A DNA stretch of 40,757 bases. It comes from Solirubrobacterales bacterium. Lineage in GTDB: Bacteria > Actinomycetota > Thermoleophilia > Solirubrobacterales > Thermoleophilaceae. Shown piece by piece: positions 26,011-34,547 of this stretch. The stretch is from the NCBI GenBank assembly GCA_012718975.1, contig JAAYBF010000021.1, forward strand, positions 1 through 40,757. Reading direction: 5' to 3'. How positions within the stretch are numbered: position 1 is the first letter of the stretch; every line of letters begins with the position of its first letter. The notes below the pieces were generated by a model that saw only the letters and a list, made by a program, of their open reading frames with translations, searched no databases and had not been told where the DNA came from. The position numbers and the translations under genes are program-made.

Positions 26011-26679
26011 GTGGCATCGACTCGGCGCAAATCGACGGCGAGGCTGTCCGGGCGGCGGCTGTTCGCCTTCGACCGTGAGATCGGCAGTCGCTTCGTCGCC
26101 GGCGCCGACGAGGCGGGCCGCGGCTGCCTCGCCGGGCCGCTGGTCGCCGCCGCCGTCCTGTTCGACCTCGATCGGCTGACGCTCGCCGACCGCCGCGCGC
26201 TCGCCCGCCTCAACGACTCCAAGCAGCAGACCGAAGCCGGCCGCGAGGAGCTCTACCCGCTGGTGATGCGCGCCTGCGCCCGCACCGCCGTCGTCTCGCG
26301 CTGCGTGCGGGCGATCGACGGCCGCGGCCTGCACGTCAGCAACCTCGACGCGCTGCGCGCCGCGCTGCGGCGGGTCGCCGTCCCGGGCACCGTCTGCCTC
26401 GTCGACGGCTTCCGGGTCCCCCCGTTCGAGCACGAGCAGCGGGCCGTCGTCGACGGCGACGCCCGCAGCGCCGCGATCGCCGCCGCCTCGGTGCTAGCCA
26501 AGGTCACCCGCGACCGCTACATGCGCCGCGCCGCCGAGCGCCACCCCGAGTGGGGCTTCGACGGCCACGTCGGCTACTCGACGCCGGAGCACCGCGCCGC
26601 GATCGCCACCCACGGCGTCTCCCCCCTGCACCGCCTCTCGTTCAACTCCACCGCCTACGCCCAGCTCTCGCTCGGCTGA
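26011..26679 (+). CDS. rnhB: Ribonuclease HII
   Basis: A 222-aa RNase HII. The motif GADEAGRGCLAGPLVAAAV gives D33 and E34. LNDSKQ, VCLVDGF (third acid), and AAASVLAKVTRDRYM and YSTPEH all follow in order. It removes single ribonucleotides and RNA from RNA-DNA hybrids. GTG 26011 follows the -10-like TATGAT (25997-26002) by 8 nt, so a separate leaderless transcript is possible, although yraN ends only 30 nt upstream. It is convergent with lepB. Confidence 0.95.
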   Translation: MASTRRKSTARLSGRRLFAFDREIGSRFVAGADEAGRGCLAGPLVAAAVLFDLDRLTLADRRALARLNDSKQQTEAGREELYPLVMRACARTAVVSRCVRAIDGRGLHVSNLDALRAALRRVAVPGTVCLVDGFRVPPFEHEQRAVVDGDARSAAIAAASVLAKVTRDRYMRRAAERHPEWGFDGHVGYSTPEHRAAIATHGVSPLHRLSFNSTAYAQLSLG

Positions 26680-26698
26680 CGGGCACCGCCGGCTCGCG

Positions 26699-27304
26699 CT
26701 AGAGCCCGCCCCACTTCGACGGCGGCCAGTAGGTGGCGAACGCGTTGCCGATCATGTTGTCGCGCGGGACCGGACCCCACTCGCGGCTGTCGGCGCTCGC
26801 GCCGCGGTTGTCGCCGAGCATGTAGTACTGCCCCTCCGGCACGACGATCGGGTCGGGCATGTCGCAGAGCGCGCACTGCCCGTCGGGGATGATGTAGGGC
26901 TCGTCGAGCGGCTCGCCGTTGACGATCGCGCGGCCGTCGCGGATCGCGATCCGGTCGCCCGGCATGCCGATCACCCGCTTGATGAAGTTGGTGTCGGACT
27001 TGCCCGGCGTCGAGCTCGGGCACGGCTGGTCGGCCGGGTGGCTGACGCCGCACATCCCCTCGTCGGCACCCTGCGGCGGCTTGAAGACCATCACGTCGCC
27101 GCGCTCGGGGTCGCTGAAGCGCATGCTGATCCGGTCGACGAGCACCCGCTGGCCGACCTCGAGCGTCGGCACCATCGACTCGCTCGGGATCCGGAACGGC
27201 TTGACGAGGAACGCCTGGATCGCCAGCGCCACTCCGAGCGCGATCGCGACGATCACGACCAGCTCGATCAGCGATCCGCCGGCCTTCTTACCCTCCCGGG
27301 CCAT
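26699..27304 (-). CDS. lepB: Signal peptidase I
   Basis: A 201-aa membrane protease. One N-terminal membrane helix (about 11-34) is followed by the catalytic block FRIPSESMVPTL with Ser 43, the general base Lys 109 in NFIKRVIGMPGD, and GDNRGASADSREWGPV near the end. Residues 80-105 form an insertion with two Cys (C85, C95) that may make a disulfide outside the cell. It removes signal peptides from secreted proteins. It is the last gene of the rpsP-rplS block, 22 nt after the rplS stop; placement beside rplS is common in actinobacteria. Confidence 0.95.
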   Translation of the reverse strand: MAREGKKAGGSLIELVVIVAIALGVALAIQAFLVKPFRIPSESMVPTLEVGQRVLVDRISMRFSDPERGDVMVFKPPQGADEGMCGVSHPADQPCPSSTPGKSDTNFIKRVIGMPGDRIAIRDGRAIVNGEPLDEPYIIPDGQCALCDMPDPIVVPEGQYYMLGDNRGASADSREWGPVPRDNMIGNAFATYWPPSKWGGL

Positions 27305-27326
27305 CGGAGCGGCCGGCCGTCTTCCG

Positions 27327-27896
27327 TCAGGCGTCCGGCTTGCCGGCGTCGTCGTCCGGCTGCTCGGCCGCGGCGTCCTCGGACGCCTCCGCCTCCGGCG
27401 CGTCGGCGGCCGCCTCGGCCTCCGGCTCGGCGGGCGCCTCCGACTCGGGCGCCTCGGCGGTCTCCGCCGCCTCGGCCTCGGCCGGATCCGGCGCGTCGAC
27501 GACCGCGTCGCTCTCCGGCGGCGGCATCACGCCCTCGAGGTCGTCGTCGGCGCTGAAGCGGCGCTCGCGCACCCGGGCGCCGCGACCGACGCGGTCGCGC
27601 AGGTAGTAGAGCTTCGCCCGGCGGACATCGCCGCGGGCCGCGACCTCGATCTGCTCGATCTTCGGCGAGTGGACCGGGAACGTCCGCTCGACACCGACGC
27701 CGAAGGACTGCTTGCGCACGGTGAAGGTCTCGCGCGCACCGCTTCCCTGGCGCTTGATCACCACGCCCTCGAAGACCTGGGTCCGCTTGCGATTGCCCTC
27801 GACGACCTGGAAGTGGACGCGCAGGCGGTCGCCGGCCTGGAACTTGGGCACGCGGCGCAGCTGCGCGCGCTCGATGGTGTCGATGACTGAGGTCAT
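27327..27896 (-). CDS. rplS: Ribosomal protein bL19 with long acidic C-terminal tail
   Basis: A 189-aa protein; bL19 is normally ~115 aa. Residues 1-115 are standard: [68 protein letters not shown] and [20 protein letters not shown]. The remaining ~75 residues are Ala/Glu/Pro/Asp-rich and disordered in character, with no Arg and a single Lys. L19 sits at the 30S-50S interface. The first codon lies behind a ~50-bp gap from trmD; TAAGCT at 27944-27949 on the minus strand may be a -10 for a leadered transcript. Confidence 0.95.
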   Translation of the reverse strand: MTSVIDTIERAQLRRVPKFQAGDRLRVHFQVVEGNRKRTQVFEGVVIKRQGSGARETFTVRKQSFGVGVERTFPVHSPKIEQIEVAARGDVRRAKLYYLRDRVGRGARVRERRFSADDDLEGVMPPPESDAVVDAPDPAEAEAAETAEAPESEAPAEPEAEAAADAPEAEASEDAAAEQPDDDAGKPDA

Positions 27897-27947
27897 GGCA
27901 ATGAAAAGGCGCGACCGGCCGGACGGCGCGTCGCGCGGCGGCGTAGC

Positions 27948-28619
27948 TTAGCGGAGCCGGCGCCGGCTCTGCTCCGCGCGCCACTCGCGGACCCTCCCGT
28001 GGTCGCCCGAGCGCAGGATCTCAGGCACCTCGTGGCCACGCCAGGAGGCCGGCCGCGTGTAGTGCGGATACTCCGGCGCGCCGCCCAGCGCCGCCGAGAA
28101 GGACTCCTCCAGCGCGCTGTCCACATGGCCGAGCGCGCCCGGCAGCTTGCGCAGCACCGCGTCGCAGACCACCATCGCCGCCAGCTCGCCGCCGGCGAGC
28201 ACGTACGGCCCGATCGACACGACGTCGGTGGCGAGCTGGTCGTGGACACGCTCGTCGAAGCCCTCGTAGCGTCCGCACAGCAGCGCCAGCTCCTCCTCGG
28301 CCGCCAGCTCCTGGACGAGCGCCTCGTCGAGCTGGCGGCCGCCCGGCGCCAACGCGATCACCCGCCGCCGGCCACGGCCGGCGACCGCGTCCTCGCCCCA
28401 GCGGGCCGCCAGCGCCGCCTCGACGACGTCGACCCGGATCACCATGCCGGCGCCGCCGCCGTAGGGCGTGTCGTCGACCTGCCCGGCCGACAGCGGCGTC
28501 GTCGCGCGCAGGTCGACGGTCTCGAGCCGGTGGCCGAGCGCGAGCGCGTTGCGGACGTGACGCTGGCCGCGGAACCAGTGAAACCAGTCCGGGAACAGCG
28601 TGAAGACGTCGATGTTCAA
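27948..28619 (-). CDS. trmD: tRNA (guanine-N1)-methyltransferase
   Basis: A 223-aa SPOUT methyltransferase, slightly short for TrmD. It begins NIDVFTLFPDWF, with DTPYGGGAGMVIRVD, then the trefoil-knot SAM site LLCGRYEGFDERV and SIGPYVLAGGELAAMVV, and ends with PHYTRPASWRGHEVPEIL. It methylates G37 of tRNAs to prevent frameshifting. The start is TTG 28619, which overlaps the rimM stop by 4 bp (TTGA); no ATG or GTG fits the conserved N-terminus. Confidence 0.95.
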   Translation of the reverse strand: MNIDVFTLFPDWFHWFRGQRHVRNALALGHRLETVDLRATTPLSAGQVDDTPYGGGAGMVIRVDVVEAALAARWGEDAVAGRGRRRVIALAPGGRQLDEALVQELAAEEELALLCGRYEGFDERVHDQLATDVVSIGPYVLAGGELAAMVVCDAVLRKLPGALGHVDSALEESFSAALGGAPEYPHYTRPASWRGHEVPEILRSGDHGRVREWRAEQSRRRLR

Positions 28620-29089
28620 GGCGCGTCCGCCCGGTCCAGCCCGAGGAAGCGGCGGTCGACCTCGATCCGCCGCCGCTCCAGGTCGACCGCGCGCACCGCG
28701 TCGCCGACCAGCGGCACCAGCGCGCCCCCGTCGAGCTCCAGCACGTCGCACGACGGCGCGGCGACCACGCGCGTCACCGTCCCGACGCCGGCGACCTCGC
28801 AGCCGACGAGATCCTCGGCCAGCCACTCCCCCTCCGCCAGCTCCTGCTCGACCAGCAGCGCCGCCCCGGAGACCGCCGCCGCGTCCTCGCGAGCTGCCAT
28901 CCCGGCGAGCCGGACCAGCGGCCGCGAGTCGGTGCCGGCCCGGCGCTCGACCGTCCGCGCGCGGCCCTCGAGCCAGACGACCGTGCCCGGCGCCAGCGGA
29001 TCGGCGGGGCGCTCGACGTGGAAGCTGCCGTCGAGTCCATGCGGCCGGCCGACGACACCGGCGGTGACCAGGCGCCGCTCGCCCGCCAC
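28616..29089 (-). CDS. rimM: Ribosome maturation factor RimM
   Basis: A 157-aa protein. The N-terminal beta-barrel starts VTAGVVGRPHGLDGSFHVE, the RimM signature. The C-terminal PRC barrel includes EWLAEDLVGCEVAGVGTVTRVV and ALVPLVGDAVRAVDLERRRIEVD. It binds S19 and helps 30S head assembly. GTG start, 7 nt after the khpA stop; its stop overlaps the TTG of trmD. Confidence 0.93.
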   Translation of the reverse strand: MAGERRLVTAGVVGRPHGLDGSFHVERPADPLAPGTVVWLEGRARTVERRAGTDSRPLVRLAGMAAREDAAAVSGAALLVEQELAEGEWLAEDLVGCEVAGVGTVTRVVAAPSCDVLELDGGALVPLVGDAVRAVDLERRRIEVDRRFLGLDRADAP

Positions 29090-29096
29090 GGAAGCC

Positions 29097-29333
29097 TCAG
29101 ACGTCGACGACGTCGATCAGGACGCGCTCGCCGCGGCGCGTCGCGGAAGCCTTCAGGACCGTGCGCAGCGCCGAGATCGTGCGGCCGCGCCGGCCGATCA
29201 GCCGTCCCGCCTCGTCGGGCGGGACGTGCAGCTCGAGGACGGTGGTGCCGTCCTCCTCCTTGAACGAGTCGACCCGGATCGCGTCGGGGTCGTCGACGAG
29301 GCCGCGGGCCAGGTAGGCGAGCAGCTCCTCCAC
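29097..29333 (-). CDS. khpA: KH-domain RNA-binding protein KhpA
   Basis: A 78-aa single KH domain (type II): MEELLAYLARGLVDDPDAIRV, then PPDEAGRLIGRRGRTISALR with the GxxG loop GRRG at 47-50, and a final strand VLIDVVDV. It binds RNA and in firmicutes works with KhpB in cell-wall control. It lies between rpsP and rimM, its usual place. GTG start, 8 nt after the rpsP stop. Confidence 0.93.
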   Translation of the reverse strand: MEELLAYLARGLVDDPDAIRVDSFKEEDGTTVLELHVPPDEAGRLIGRRGRTISALRTVLKASATRRGERVLIDVVDV

Positions 29334-29341
29334 CGCGGTCG

Positions 29342-29851
29342 CTACGGGTTCTCGTCGGCGTCCGCGGGCGCCTCGGACTCGTCCGCCGCGACATCCTCGG
29401 CGGGCACGTCGACGGAGGCGTCCTCGCCGGGACCGGCCGCATCGGCCTCGGGGGCGGCATCGCCCTCGGCGGTAGCCTCGGGGGCCGCGTCGCCCTCGGC
29501 GGCCGACTCGGCCTCGGCCGCGGGCGCCGGCTCGGCGGCGGCCTCCGGCTCAGGCTCCGAGCGGGTCGCCGGAACCGGCTCGGGCGGCGGACCGCCGGCC
29601 GGCTTCTCGACGCCGGTGTTCTCGGCCCTGATCAGCTTCTTGACCGTGTTCGACGGCTGCGCGCCGCGGTCGAGCCAGTGCTGCAGGCGCTCGCGGTCGA
29701 TCTGGATCCGCGACGGCTGGGTCTGCGGGTTGTAGTGGCCGATCGTCTCGATCGTCCGCCCGTCACGCGGGGAGCGGCCGTCGGCGACGACGACTCGCCA
29801 GATCGGGTTCTTCTTTGAGCCGACGCGCGTCAGCCTGACTTTTACGGCCAA
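29342..29851 (-). CDS. rpsP: Ribosomal protein bS16 with long acidic C-terminal tail
   Basis: A 169-aa protein, about double the usual S16. Residues 1-80 are standard: [71 protein letters not shown]. The rest (about 85-169) is Glu/Ala/Pro/Asp-rich, with an internal EGDAAPEA repeat. The start is TTG 29851: the conserved N-terminus begins there and no ATG/GTG is in reach. GAGAGAGA lies immediately upstream as ribosome-binding site. It is first in the rpsP-khpA-rimM-trmD run. Confidence 0.95.
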   Translation of the reverse strand: MAVKVRLTRVGSKKNPIWRVVVADGRSPRDGRTIETIGHYNPQTQPSRIQIDRERLQHWLDRGAQPSNTVKKLIRAENTGVEKPAGGPPPEPVPATRSEPEPEAAAEPAPAAEAESAAEGDAAPEATAEGDAAPEADAAGPGEDASVDVPAEDVAADESEAPADADENP

Positions 29852-29899
29852 GTTCTCTCTCTGATCGGGGGTTCGAACGGCAGCTGCAGCGACGGAACG

Positions 29900-31228
29900 T
29901 TAGCGGCCCGAGGCGATCTGCGCCAGCGAGGGCATCTTCCCGCGCGCCATCTGCTTCATCAGCTTGCGCATCTGAGCGAACTGCTTGACCAGCTGGGAGA
30001 CCGCCTGGACGTTCGTCCCCGACCCCGCCGCGATCCGCCGCCGGCGCGATCCGTCGATGATCTTGGGGTTCGCGCGCTCCTCCGGGGTCATCGACGTGAT
30101 GATCGCCTGCAAGCGGTCCAGCTCCTTGTCGTCGACGCTCAGCGACCCGAGCTGAGAGCCGACCCCGGGCAGCATCTTCAGCAGGTTCTGCAGCGGCCCC
30201 ATGCTGCGCACCTGCTGCATCTGCTCGAGGAAGTCGTCGAGGGTGAACTGGTCGCGGCGGATCTTGCGCTCGAGCTCCTGGGCCTGGCGCTCGTCGATCC
30301 GCTGCTCGGCCTTCTCGATCAGCGTCAGGACGTCGCCCATGCCGAGGATCCGCTGGGCCATCCGGTCCGGGTGGAAGCGCTCGAACGCGTCGAGCTTCTC
30401 GCCGGTCGAGGCGAACAGGATCGGCTTGCCGGTCAGCGCCTTGACCGACAGCGCCGCGCCGCCGCGCGCGTCGCCGTCGAGCTTGGACAGGATCACGCCG
30501 TCGAACTCGGCCGCCTCGGCGAACGCCTCGGCGACGTTGACGGCGTCCTGGCCGGTCATCGAGTCGACGACCAGCAGCACGTCGTGGGGCTTGGTGCGCT
30601 TCTTGACCTTGGCGAGCTGGTCCATCAGCTCGGCGTCGACGTGCAGGCGGCCGGCGGTGTCGACGATCAGCACGTCGCGCCGCTCGGCGCGCGCCTGGCC
30701 GAGCGCCCACTCGGCGACGTCGACCGGGTCTCGCCCCGTCCCCTGCTCGTAGACGGTCGCCCCCGCCCGCTCGCCGACCGTCTTGAGCTGGTCGACCGCC
30801 GCCGGTCGCTGCAGGTCGCACGCCGCGAGCGCGACGTCGAGGCCCTTCTCCTCCTTGAGGTAGCGGGCCAGCTTGCCGCAGGCGGTCGTCTTGCCCGAGC
30901 CCTGCAGCCCGGCCATCAGGATCACCGTCGGGCCCGACTTCGAGAGCACCAGCTCGCGGCCCGAGCCGCCCATCAACTCAGTCAGCTCGTCGGCGACGAC
31001 CTTGACCACCTGCTGGCCGGGATTCAGCGACTCGAGCACGTCGGCTCCCGTCGCCCGGTCCTTGACCGCGGCGGTGAACTGCTTGACGACCTTGAAGTTG
31101 ACATCGGCCTCGAGCAGCGCCAGGCGGACCTGGCGCATCGCCTTGGCGACGTCCTCCTCGGTCAGCGCGCCGCGCGAGCGGACGTCGCCCAGCGCGCCCT
31201 GCAGCCGCTCTCCAAGCGTCTCGAACAC
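29900..31228 (-). CDS. ffh: Signal recognition particle protein Ffh
   Basis: A 442-aa SRP54 GTPase. The N domain (1-95) includes LLEADVNFKVVKQF. The G domain has GLQGSGKTT (107-115), DTAGRLHVD, TKLDGDARGGAALS and GEKLDAFERFHPDRMA. The Met-rich M domain (about 320-442) has LEQMQQVRSMGPLQNLLKMLPG and SRRRRIAAGSGT for signal-peptide and 4.5S RNA binding. GTG 31228 is chosen: TAGCCT (31236-31241) lies 7 nt upstream, a leaderless start. It works with FtsY (32727-33731). Confidence 0.96.
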   Translation of the reverse strand: MFETLGERLQGALGDVRSRGALTEEDVAKAMRQVRLALLEADVNFKVVKQFTAAVKDRATGADVLESLNPGQQVVKVVADELTELMGGSGRELVLSKSGPTVILMAGLQGSGKTTACGKLARYLKEEKGLDVALAACDLQRPAAVDQLKTVGERAGATVYEQGTGRDPVDVAEWALGQARAERRDVLIVDTAGRLHVDAELMDQLAKVKKRTKPHDVLLVVDSMTGQDAVNVAEAFAEAAEFDGVILSKLDGDARGGAALSVKALTGKPILFASTGEKLDAFERFHPDRMAQRILGMGDVLTLIEKAEQRIDERQAQELERKIRRDQFTLDDFLEQMQQVRSMGPLQNLLKMLPGVGSQLGSLSVDDKELDRLQAIITSMTPEERANPKIIDGSRRRRIAAGSGTNVQAVSQLVKQFAQMRKLMKQMARGKMPSLAQIASGR

Positions 31229-31267
31229 GGCAGTCAGGCTAGCTCGATCGGGGCCCGGCGGGCGGCG

Positions 31268-32167
31268 TCACGGAGACGGCCGATCGCGGCCGTCGGGCTT
31301 GGGCAGCCGGTCGACGACCTCACCGAGCCGGCCGAGCGCCTGGGTGAACTCGCTCGGGACGATCCACAGCTTGCTCGCCTCGCCGTCGGCGATCTCCGGC
31401 AGCTTCTGCAGATACTCGTAGGCCAGCAGCTGCTCGCTGACGCCGCCCTTGTGGATCGCGTCGAAGACCGTCTGGATCGCCTCCGCCTCGCCCTGGGCCT
31501 CCAGTATCTGCGACTCGCGCAGGCCCTCCGCGCGCAGGATCGCGCTCTGCTTCTCGCCCTCCGCCGTCAGGATCTGCGACTGCTTGACGCCCTCGGCGGT
31601 CAGGATCGCGGCGCGCCGGTCGCGCTCGGCGCGCATCTGCTTCTCCATCGCCTCCTGGATCGTCGCCGGCGGGTCGACAGCCTTGAGCTCGACGCGGTTG
31701 ACGCGGATCCCCCAGCGGCCGGTCGCCTCGTCGAGCACCGCGCGCAGCGCCGCCGAGATCTGGTCGCGCGAGGTCAGCGTGTCCTCGAGCGTCATCCCGC
31801 CGATCACGTTGCGCAACGTCGTCACGGTCAGCTGCTCGATCGCCGAGATGAAGTCGGCTATCTCGTAGATCGCCGACTTCGGGTCGGTCACCTGGTAGTA
31901 GGTGACCGTGTCGATGTTGATCACCAGGTTGTCCTCGGTGATCACCGGCTGCGGCGGGAACGACACCACCTGCTCGCGCAGGTCGACCAGCGGCTTGACG
32001 CGATCGACGTAGGGCACGATCAGCGCCAGCCCGGCGTCGAGGGTGCGGTTGTAGCGGCCCAGCCGCTCGACGATGCCCGCGCGCGCCTGCGGGACGATCC
32101 TCACCCCCTGCGCGATCGTCACCAGCACCACCAGGGCGATGACCCCAAGCACGATCAGCGTCGCCAT
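31268..32167 (-). CDS. SPFH/Band 7 membrane protein (QmcA/stomatin type)
   Basis: A 299-aa protein. One N-terminal membrane helix (about 3-20) is followed by the Band 7 domain: GIVERLGRYNRTLDAGLALIVPYVDRV, VITEDNLVINIDTVTYYQVTDP and TTLRNVIGGMTLEDTLTSRDQI. A coiled Ala/Glu helix (about 175-240) has AERDRRAAILTAEG and repeated QSQILTAEGEKQSAIL units. Such proteins form large oligomers in membrane microdomains. AGGAGG lies 5 nt before the ATG. The nfeD-like gene is 9 nt upstream, and the pair is a classic operon. Confidence 0.93.
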   Translation of the reverse strand: MATLIVLGVIALVVLVTIAQGVRIVPQARAGIVERLGRYNRTLDAGLALIVPYVDRVKPLVDLREQVVSFPPQPVITEDNLVINIDTVTYYQVTDPKSAIYEIADFISAIEQLTVTTLRNVIGGMTLEDTLTSRDQISAALRAVLDEATGRWGIRVNRVELKAVDPPATIQEAMEKQMRAERDRRAAILTAEGVKQSQILTAEGEKQSAILRAEGLRESQILEAQGEAEAIQTVFDAIHKGGVSEQLLAYEYLQKLPEIADGEASKLWIVPSEFTQALGRLGEVVDRLPKPDGRDRPSP

Positions 32168-32176
32168 ACCAGCCTC

Positions 32177-32611
32177 CTAGCCCAATCCGTTCGAGACGAG
32201 CGCCGTCGCGCCCTCGATCTGAACCACCTGTACCCGCGCGCCGGGCTCCAGCACCTCATCCTCGTCGTAGGTGCGCGCGCTCCACACCTCGCCCGCCAGC
32301 TTGACGCTGCCGCCGTCGACGTCGACGCGCTCCAGCACCACCGCCCGCGAGCCGACCAGCGCCGCCGTCCCGGTGCGGATCCGCGCCGGGGTGCGCAGAT
32401 GCCGGCGCGCGATCGGCCGCAGCACCCCAAGCGAGGCAATCGAGGCGACGATGAAGACCAGCAGCTGCAGCGCCGTGCCGGCGCCTGCCAGTGCCGCGAC
32501 ACCCGCGATCACCGCCGCGATCGCGATCGGACCCATGAAGAACGACAGCGAGACGATCTCGCCGACCGCGAGCAGGCCCGCGGCCACCATCCAGATCACC
32601 CACGCCGACAT
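32177..32611 (-). CDS. NfeD-like membrane protein
   Basis: A 144-aa protein. Three to four hydrophobic segments (about 4-75) are followed by a C-terminal OB-fold (about 80-142: GTAALVGSRAVVLE, GSVKLAGEVWSARTYDEDEVLEPGARVQVVQIEG). This short NfeD1b form pairs with Band 7 proteins. TAGGAT (32618-32623) lies 6 nt before the ATG, so the operon mRNA is probably leaderless. Confidence 0.92.
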   Translation of the reverse strand: MSAWVIWMVAAGLLAVGEIVSLSFFMGPIAIAAVIAGVAALAGAGTALQLLVFIVASIASLGVLRPIARRHLRTPARIRTGTAALVGSRAVVLERVDVDGGSVKLAGEVWSARTYDEDEVLEPGARVQVVQIEGATALVSNGLG

Positions 32612-32655
32612 GACCCGATCCTACCCGGGCCGGCTACCGCCGCCGGCCTCGCGCC

Positions 32656-32702
32656 GTGAGAGCGACTTCTGCGACATGACAGGTCGCAGGTGTCGCCCTC
32701 AC
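32656..32702. repeat. Imperfect hairpin between ftsY and nfeD-like gene
   Basis: The outer arms GTGAG (32656-32660) and CTCAC (32698-32702), middle arms GCGAC (32662-32666) and GTCGC (32692-32696), and inner arms TGCGAC (32670-32675) and GTCGCA (32683-32688) nest to a long stem-loop. It lies 25 nt past the ftsY stop and may be its terminator. The GCGAC/GTCGC repetition could also mark a dispersed palindromic repeat. Confidence 0.5.
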
Positions 32703-32726
32703 CCGGCACGGCCCGTCGCGCGAGAT

Positions 32727-33731
32727 TCAGTCGAGGATCGCCGCCGCGAAGTCCGCCGGGTCGAACGGGCGCAGGTCCTCGATCGACTCGCCGATCCCGA
32801 TCAGCTGCACCGGCACGCCCAGCTCCTGGGCGATCGCCAGCGCGATCCCGCCCTTGGCCGTCCCGTCCAGCTTCGTCAGGACGATCCCGTCGATCGGCAC
32901 CGCCTCACGGAACATCAGCGCCTGACGCAGGCCGTTCTGGCCCGTCGTCGCGTCGATCGTCAGCAGCGTGTGGTGCGGCGCCTCCGGGATCCGCGCCGCG
33001 ATGACCTTGCGCACCTTCGTCAGCTCGTCCATCAGATGCTGCTGGGTGTGCAGGCGGCCCGCGGTGTCACACAGCACCACATCGTGCCCGCGCGCCTTCG
33101 CCGCCTCGATCGCGTCGTAGATCACCGAACCCGGATCCGAGCCCTCGCGGCCCCGGACGATGTCGCAACCCGCCCGCTCCGCCCACACCTCCAACTGCTC
33201 GGCCGCCGCCGCGCGGAACGTGTCGCCCGCCGCCAACAGCACCGACCGGCCCAGCTCGCGCTGCAGATGCCAGGCGACCTTGCCGATCGTCGTCGTCTTC
33301 CCCGTCCCGTTCACGCCGACCATCAGGATCACCGTCGGCTGGGCGCCGAGATCGATCCTGTCGTCGCCGACCCGGGCGGTCTCCGCCAGCAGCTCACGCA
33401 GCCGGCGCGTCAGGTCCTCGCCGCTCTCCAGCTCGCCGCCGGCCGCCTCGCCCTCCAGCCGCTCCACGATCGCCGCCGTCGTCGGAGCTCCGACGTCCGC
33501 ATAGATCAGCGCCTCCTCCAGCCGCTCGAACGCCTCGTCGTCCAGCCGCTCGAACATCGTCGCCTGGATCTCCGCGCCCAGCGCCTGACGGGTCTTCGAC
33601 AGGTTCTCGCGCAGCCGCTTGAAGAACCGCCGCTTCGGCCGCCCCTCCCCCGGCTCCTCCACCGCCTCCGGCTGCGCCACCGCGATCGGCTCGCCGCCGA
33701 CCACGAAGAGATCGTTCCACTCGCGTGCCAC
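32727..33731 (-). CDS. ftsY: SRP receptor FtsY
   Basis: A 334-aa SRP-type GTPase with a short N-terminal extension (about 45 residues, acidic then RPKRRFFKRLRENLSKTRQAL). The NG domain follows: GVNGTGKTTTIGKVAWHLQ, AAGDTFRAAAAEQLEVWAERAG, DTAGRLHTQQHLMDELTKV, TKLDGTAKGGIAL, and GIGESIEDLRPFDP at the end. It receives the SRP-ribosome complex at the membrane. GTG 33731 is chosen because TATCCT (33740-33745) lies 8 nt upstream; longer in-frame forms would run into the repeat region. Confidence 0.95.
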   Translation of the reverse strand: MAREWNDLFVVGGEPIAVAQPEAVEEPGEGRPKRRFFKRLRENLSKTRQALGAEIQATMFERLDDEAFERLEEALIYADVGAPTTAAIVERLEGEAAGGELESGEDLTRRLRELLAETARVGDDRIDLGAQPTVILMVGVNGTGKTTTIGKVAWHLQRELGRSVLLAAGDTFRAAAAEQLEVWAERAGCDIVRGREGSDPGSVIYDAIEAAKARGHDVVLCDTAGRLHTQQHLMDELTKVRKVIAARIPEAPHHTLLTIDATTGQNGLRQALMFREAVPIDGIVLTKLDGTAKGGIALAIAQELGVPVQLIGIGESIEDLRPFDPADFAAAILD

Positions 33732-33883
33732 GGCGCGAGAGGATAGGGCGGAAGGGCGGGTCGGACGTCCTCGGGTCTGGCGTTGGTTGCCCGCGGGTCC
33801 TGTCTCCGGTGACGAGCCTTCGTGCTCGGCTTCGCTTAGCGCTCTCCCGTTGGTCGCGGTGCCGGCTTCCGCGGGAGGGTCTT

Positions 33884-34507
33884 CGGGAGAAGCTCCGCGC
33901 TTCGCCTGCGCGCGAAGGTCGACACCGTCGACACCCGCGGAGGCCAACGGTGGAGGGGCGCTACGCGCCGACCCTTCCTTGGGTGGGAGCGGAAGCCTGG
34001 AGCGTGGGCTCGTCCTTGGGCTTCGGGTCCGGCGTTTACCGGTCTTCTGTGAGCCCACCCGTCGTTTCTGGCCTTCCAGGCGCCGGTCCGACGTTTGCCG
34101 GTCTATACACGGCAAACGATGGATGGGCTGAGAGATAGCCGGGAGATGATGGATGGACCCTGAAACGGCCGGGAACCGCGGGGCGGTGAAGGTGGGCTCG
34201 GCGACGAGGCCCAATGGCCTCCGCTCAGGAGCGCGGTGAGAGTTACGGCCAATATTTGGCCGAAACTCTCACCCGAGCTTTCGAAGGCCGGAAAACAGCG
34301 GGCGGCGCCGCACCCGGGAGCGAAACGGGCACACCAACCCCGCCCCAAACCGCACCCCTCCCTACCCAGCCAACCGAACCCCGTCCCAACCCTCCCCCGC
34401 CCGCGCCGAGCGGAACGCCACCCGCACACGACCCTCGCCCGCCCGCCCGAGCGGAACGCCACCCGCCCCCAACCCTCGCCCGCCCGCCCTAAACCAAACG
34501 CCACCTG
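33884..34507 (+). repeat. Large intergenic repeat, copy A
   Basis: The gap 33732-34547 holds no gene I can support. From 33884 it matches the reverse complement of 40030-40757. The first ~76 bp differ at only about 2 positions; then come blocks such as the ATGATGGATGGACCCTGA run, GGTCCGACGTTTGCCGGTC and GGAAAACAGCGGGCGGC. A 39-bp palindrome lies at 34235-34273. The end is a C-rich tail with GAGCGGAACGCCACCCG at 34408 and 34449 (41-bp unit) and a decayed third unit at about 34490. No transposase, tRNA or rRNA is present. The 152 bp between 33732 and 33884 may be part of the same element, but copy B runs out of the window there. Confidence 0.85.
34235..34273. repeat. 39-bp palindrome in repeat copy A
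   Basis: The 18-bp arms 34235-34252 and 34256-34273 lie around TAT and end with CTCTCACC. There is one mismatch (A at 34245 where copy B has T). As RNA it would form a long, stable hairpin. Confidence 0.85.
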
Positions 34508-34547
34508 AAACCAACCCGCGCACGCCCGCCCAGCGGGCCGCGGGCCG

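Noticed and set aside
33732-34214. Long open frame that would extend ftsY upstream through repeat copy A
   Set aside because: The extension is low-complexity and repeat-derived. A -10 box 8 nt before GTG 33731 and the usual FtsY start fit the short form.
34214-34508. Proline/arginine-rich small frames in the repeat tail
   Set aside because: They arise from the tandem C-rich units, overlap each other in several frames and have no translation signals.
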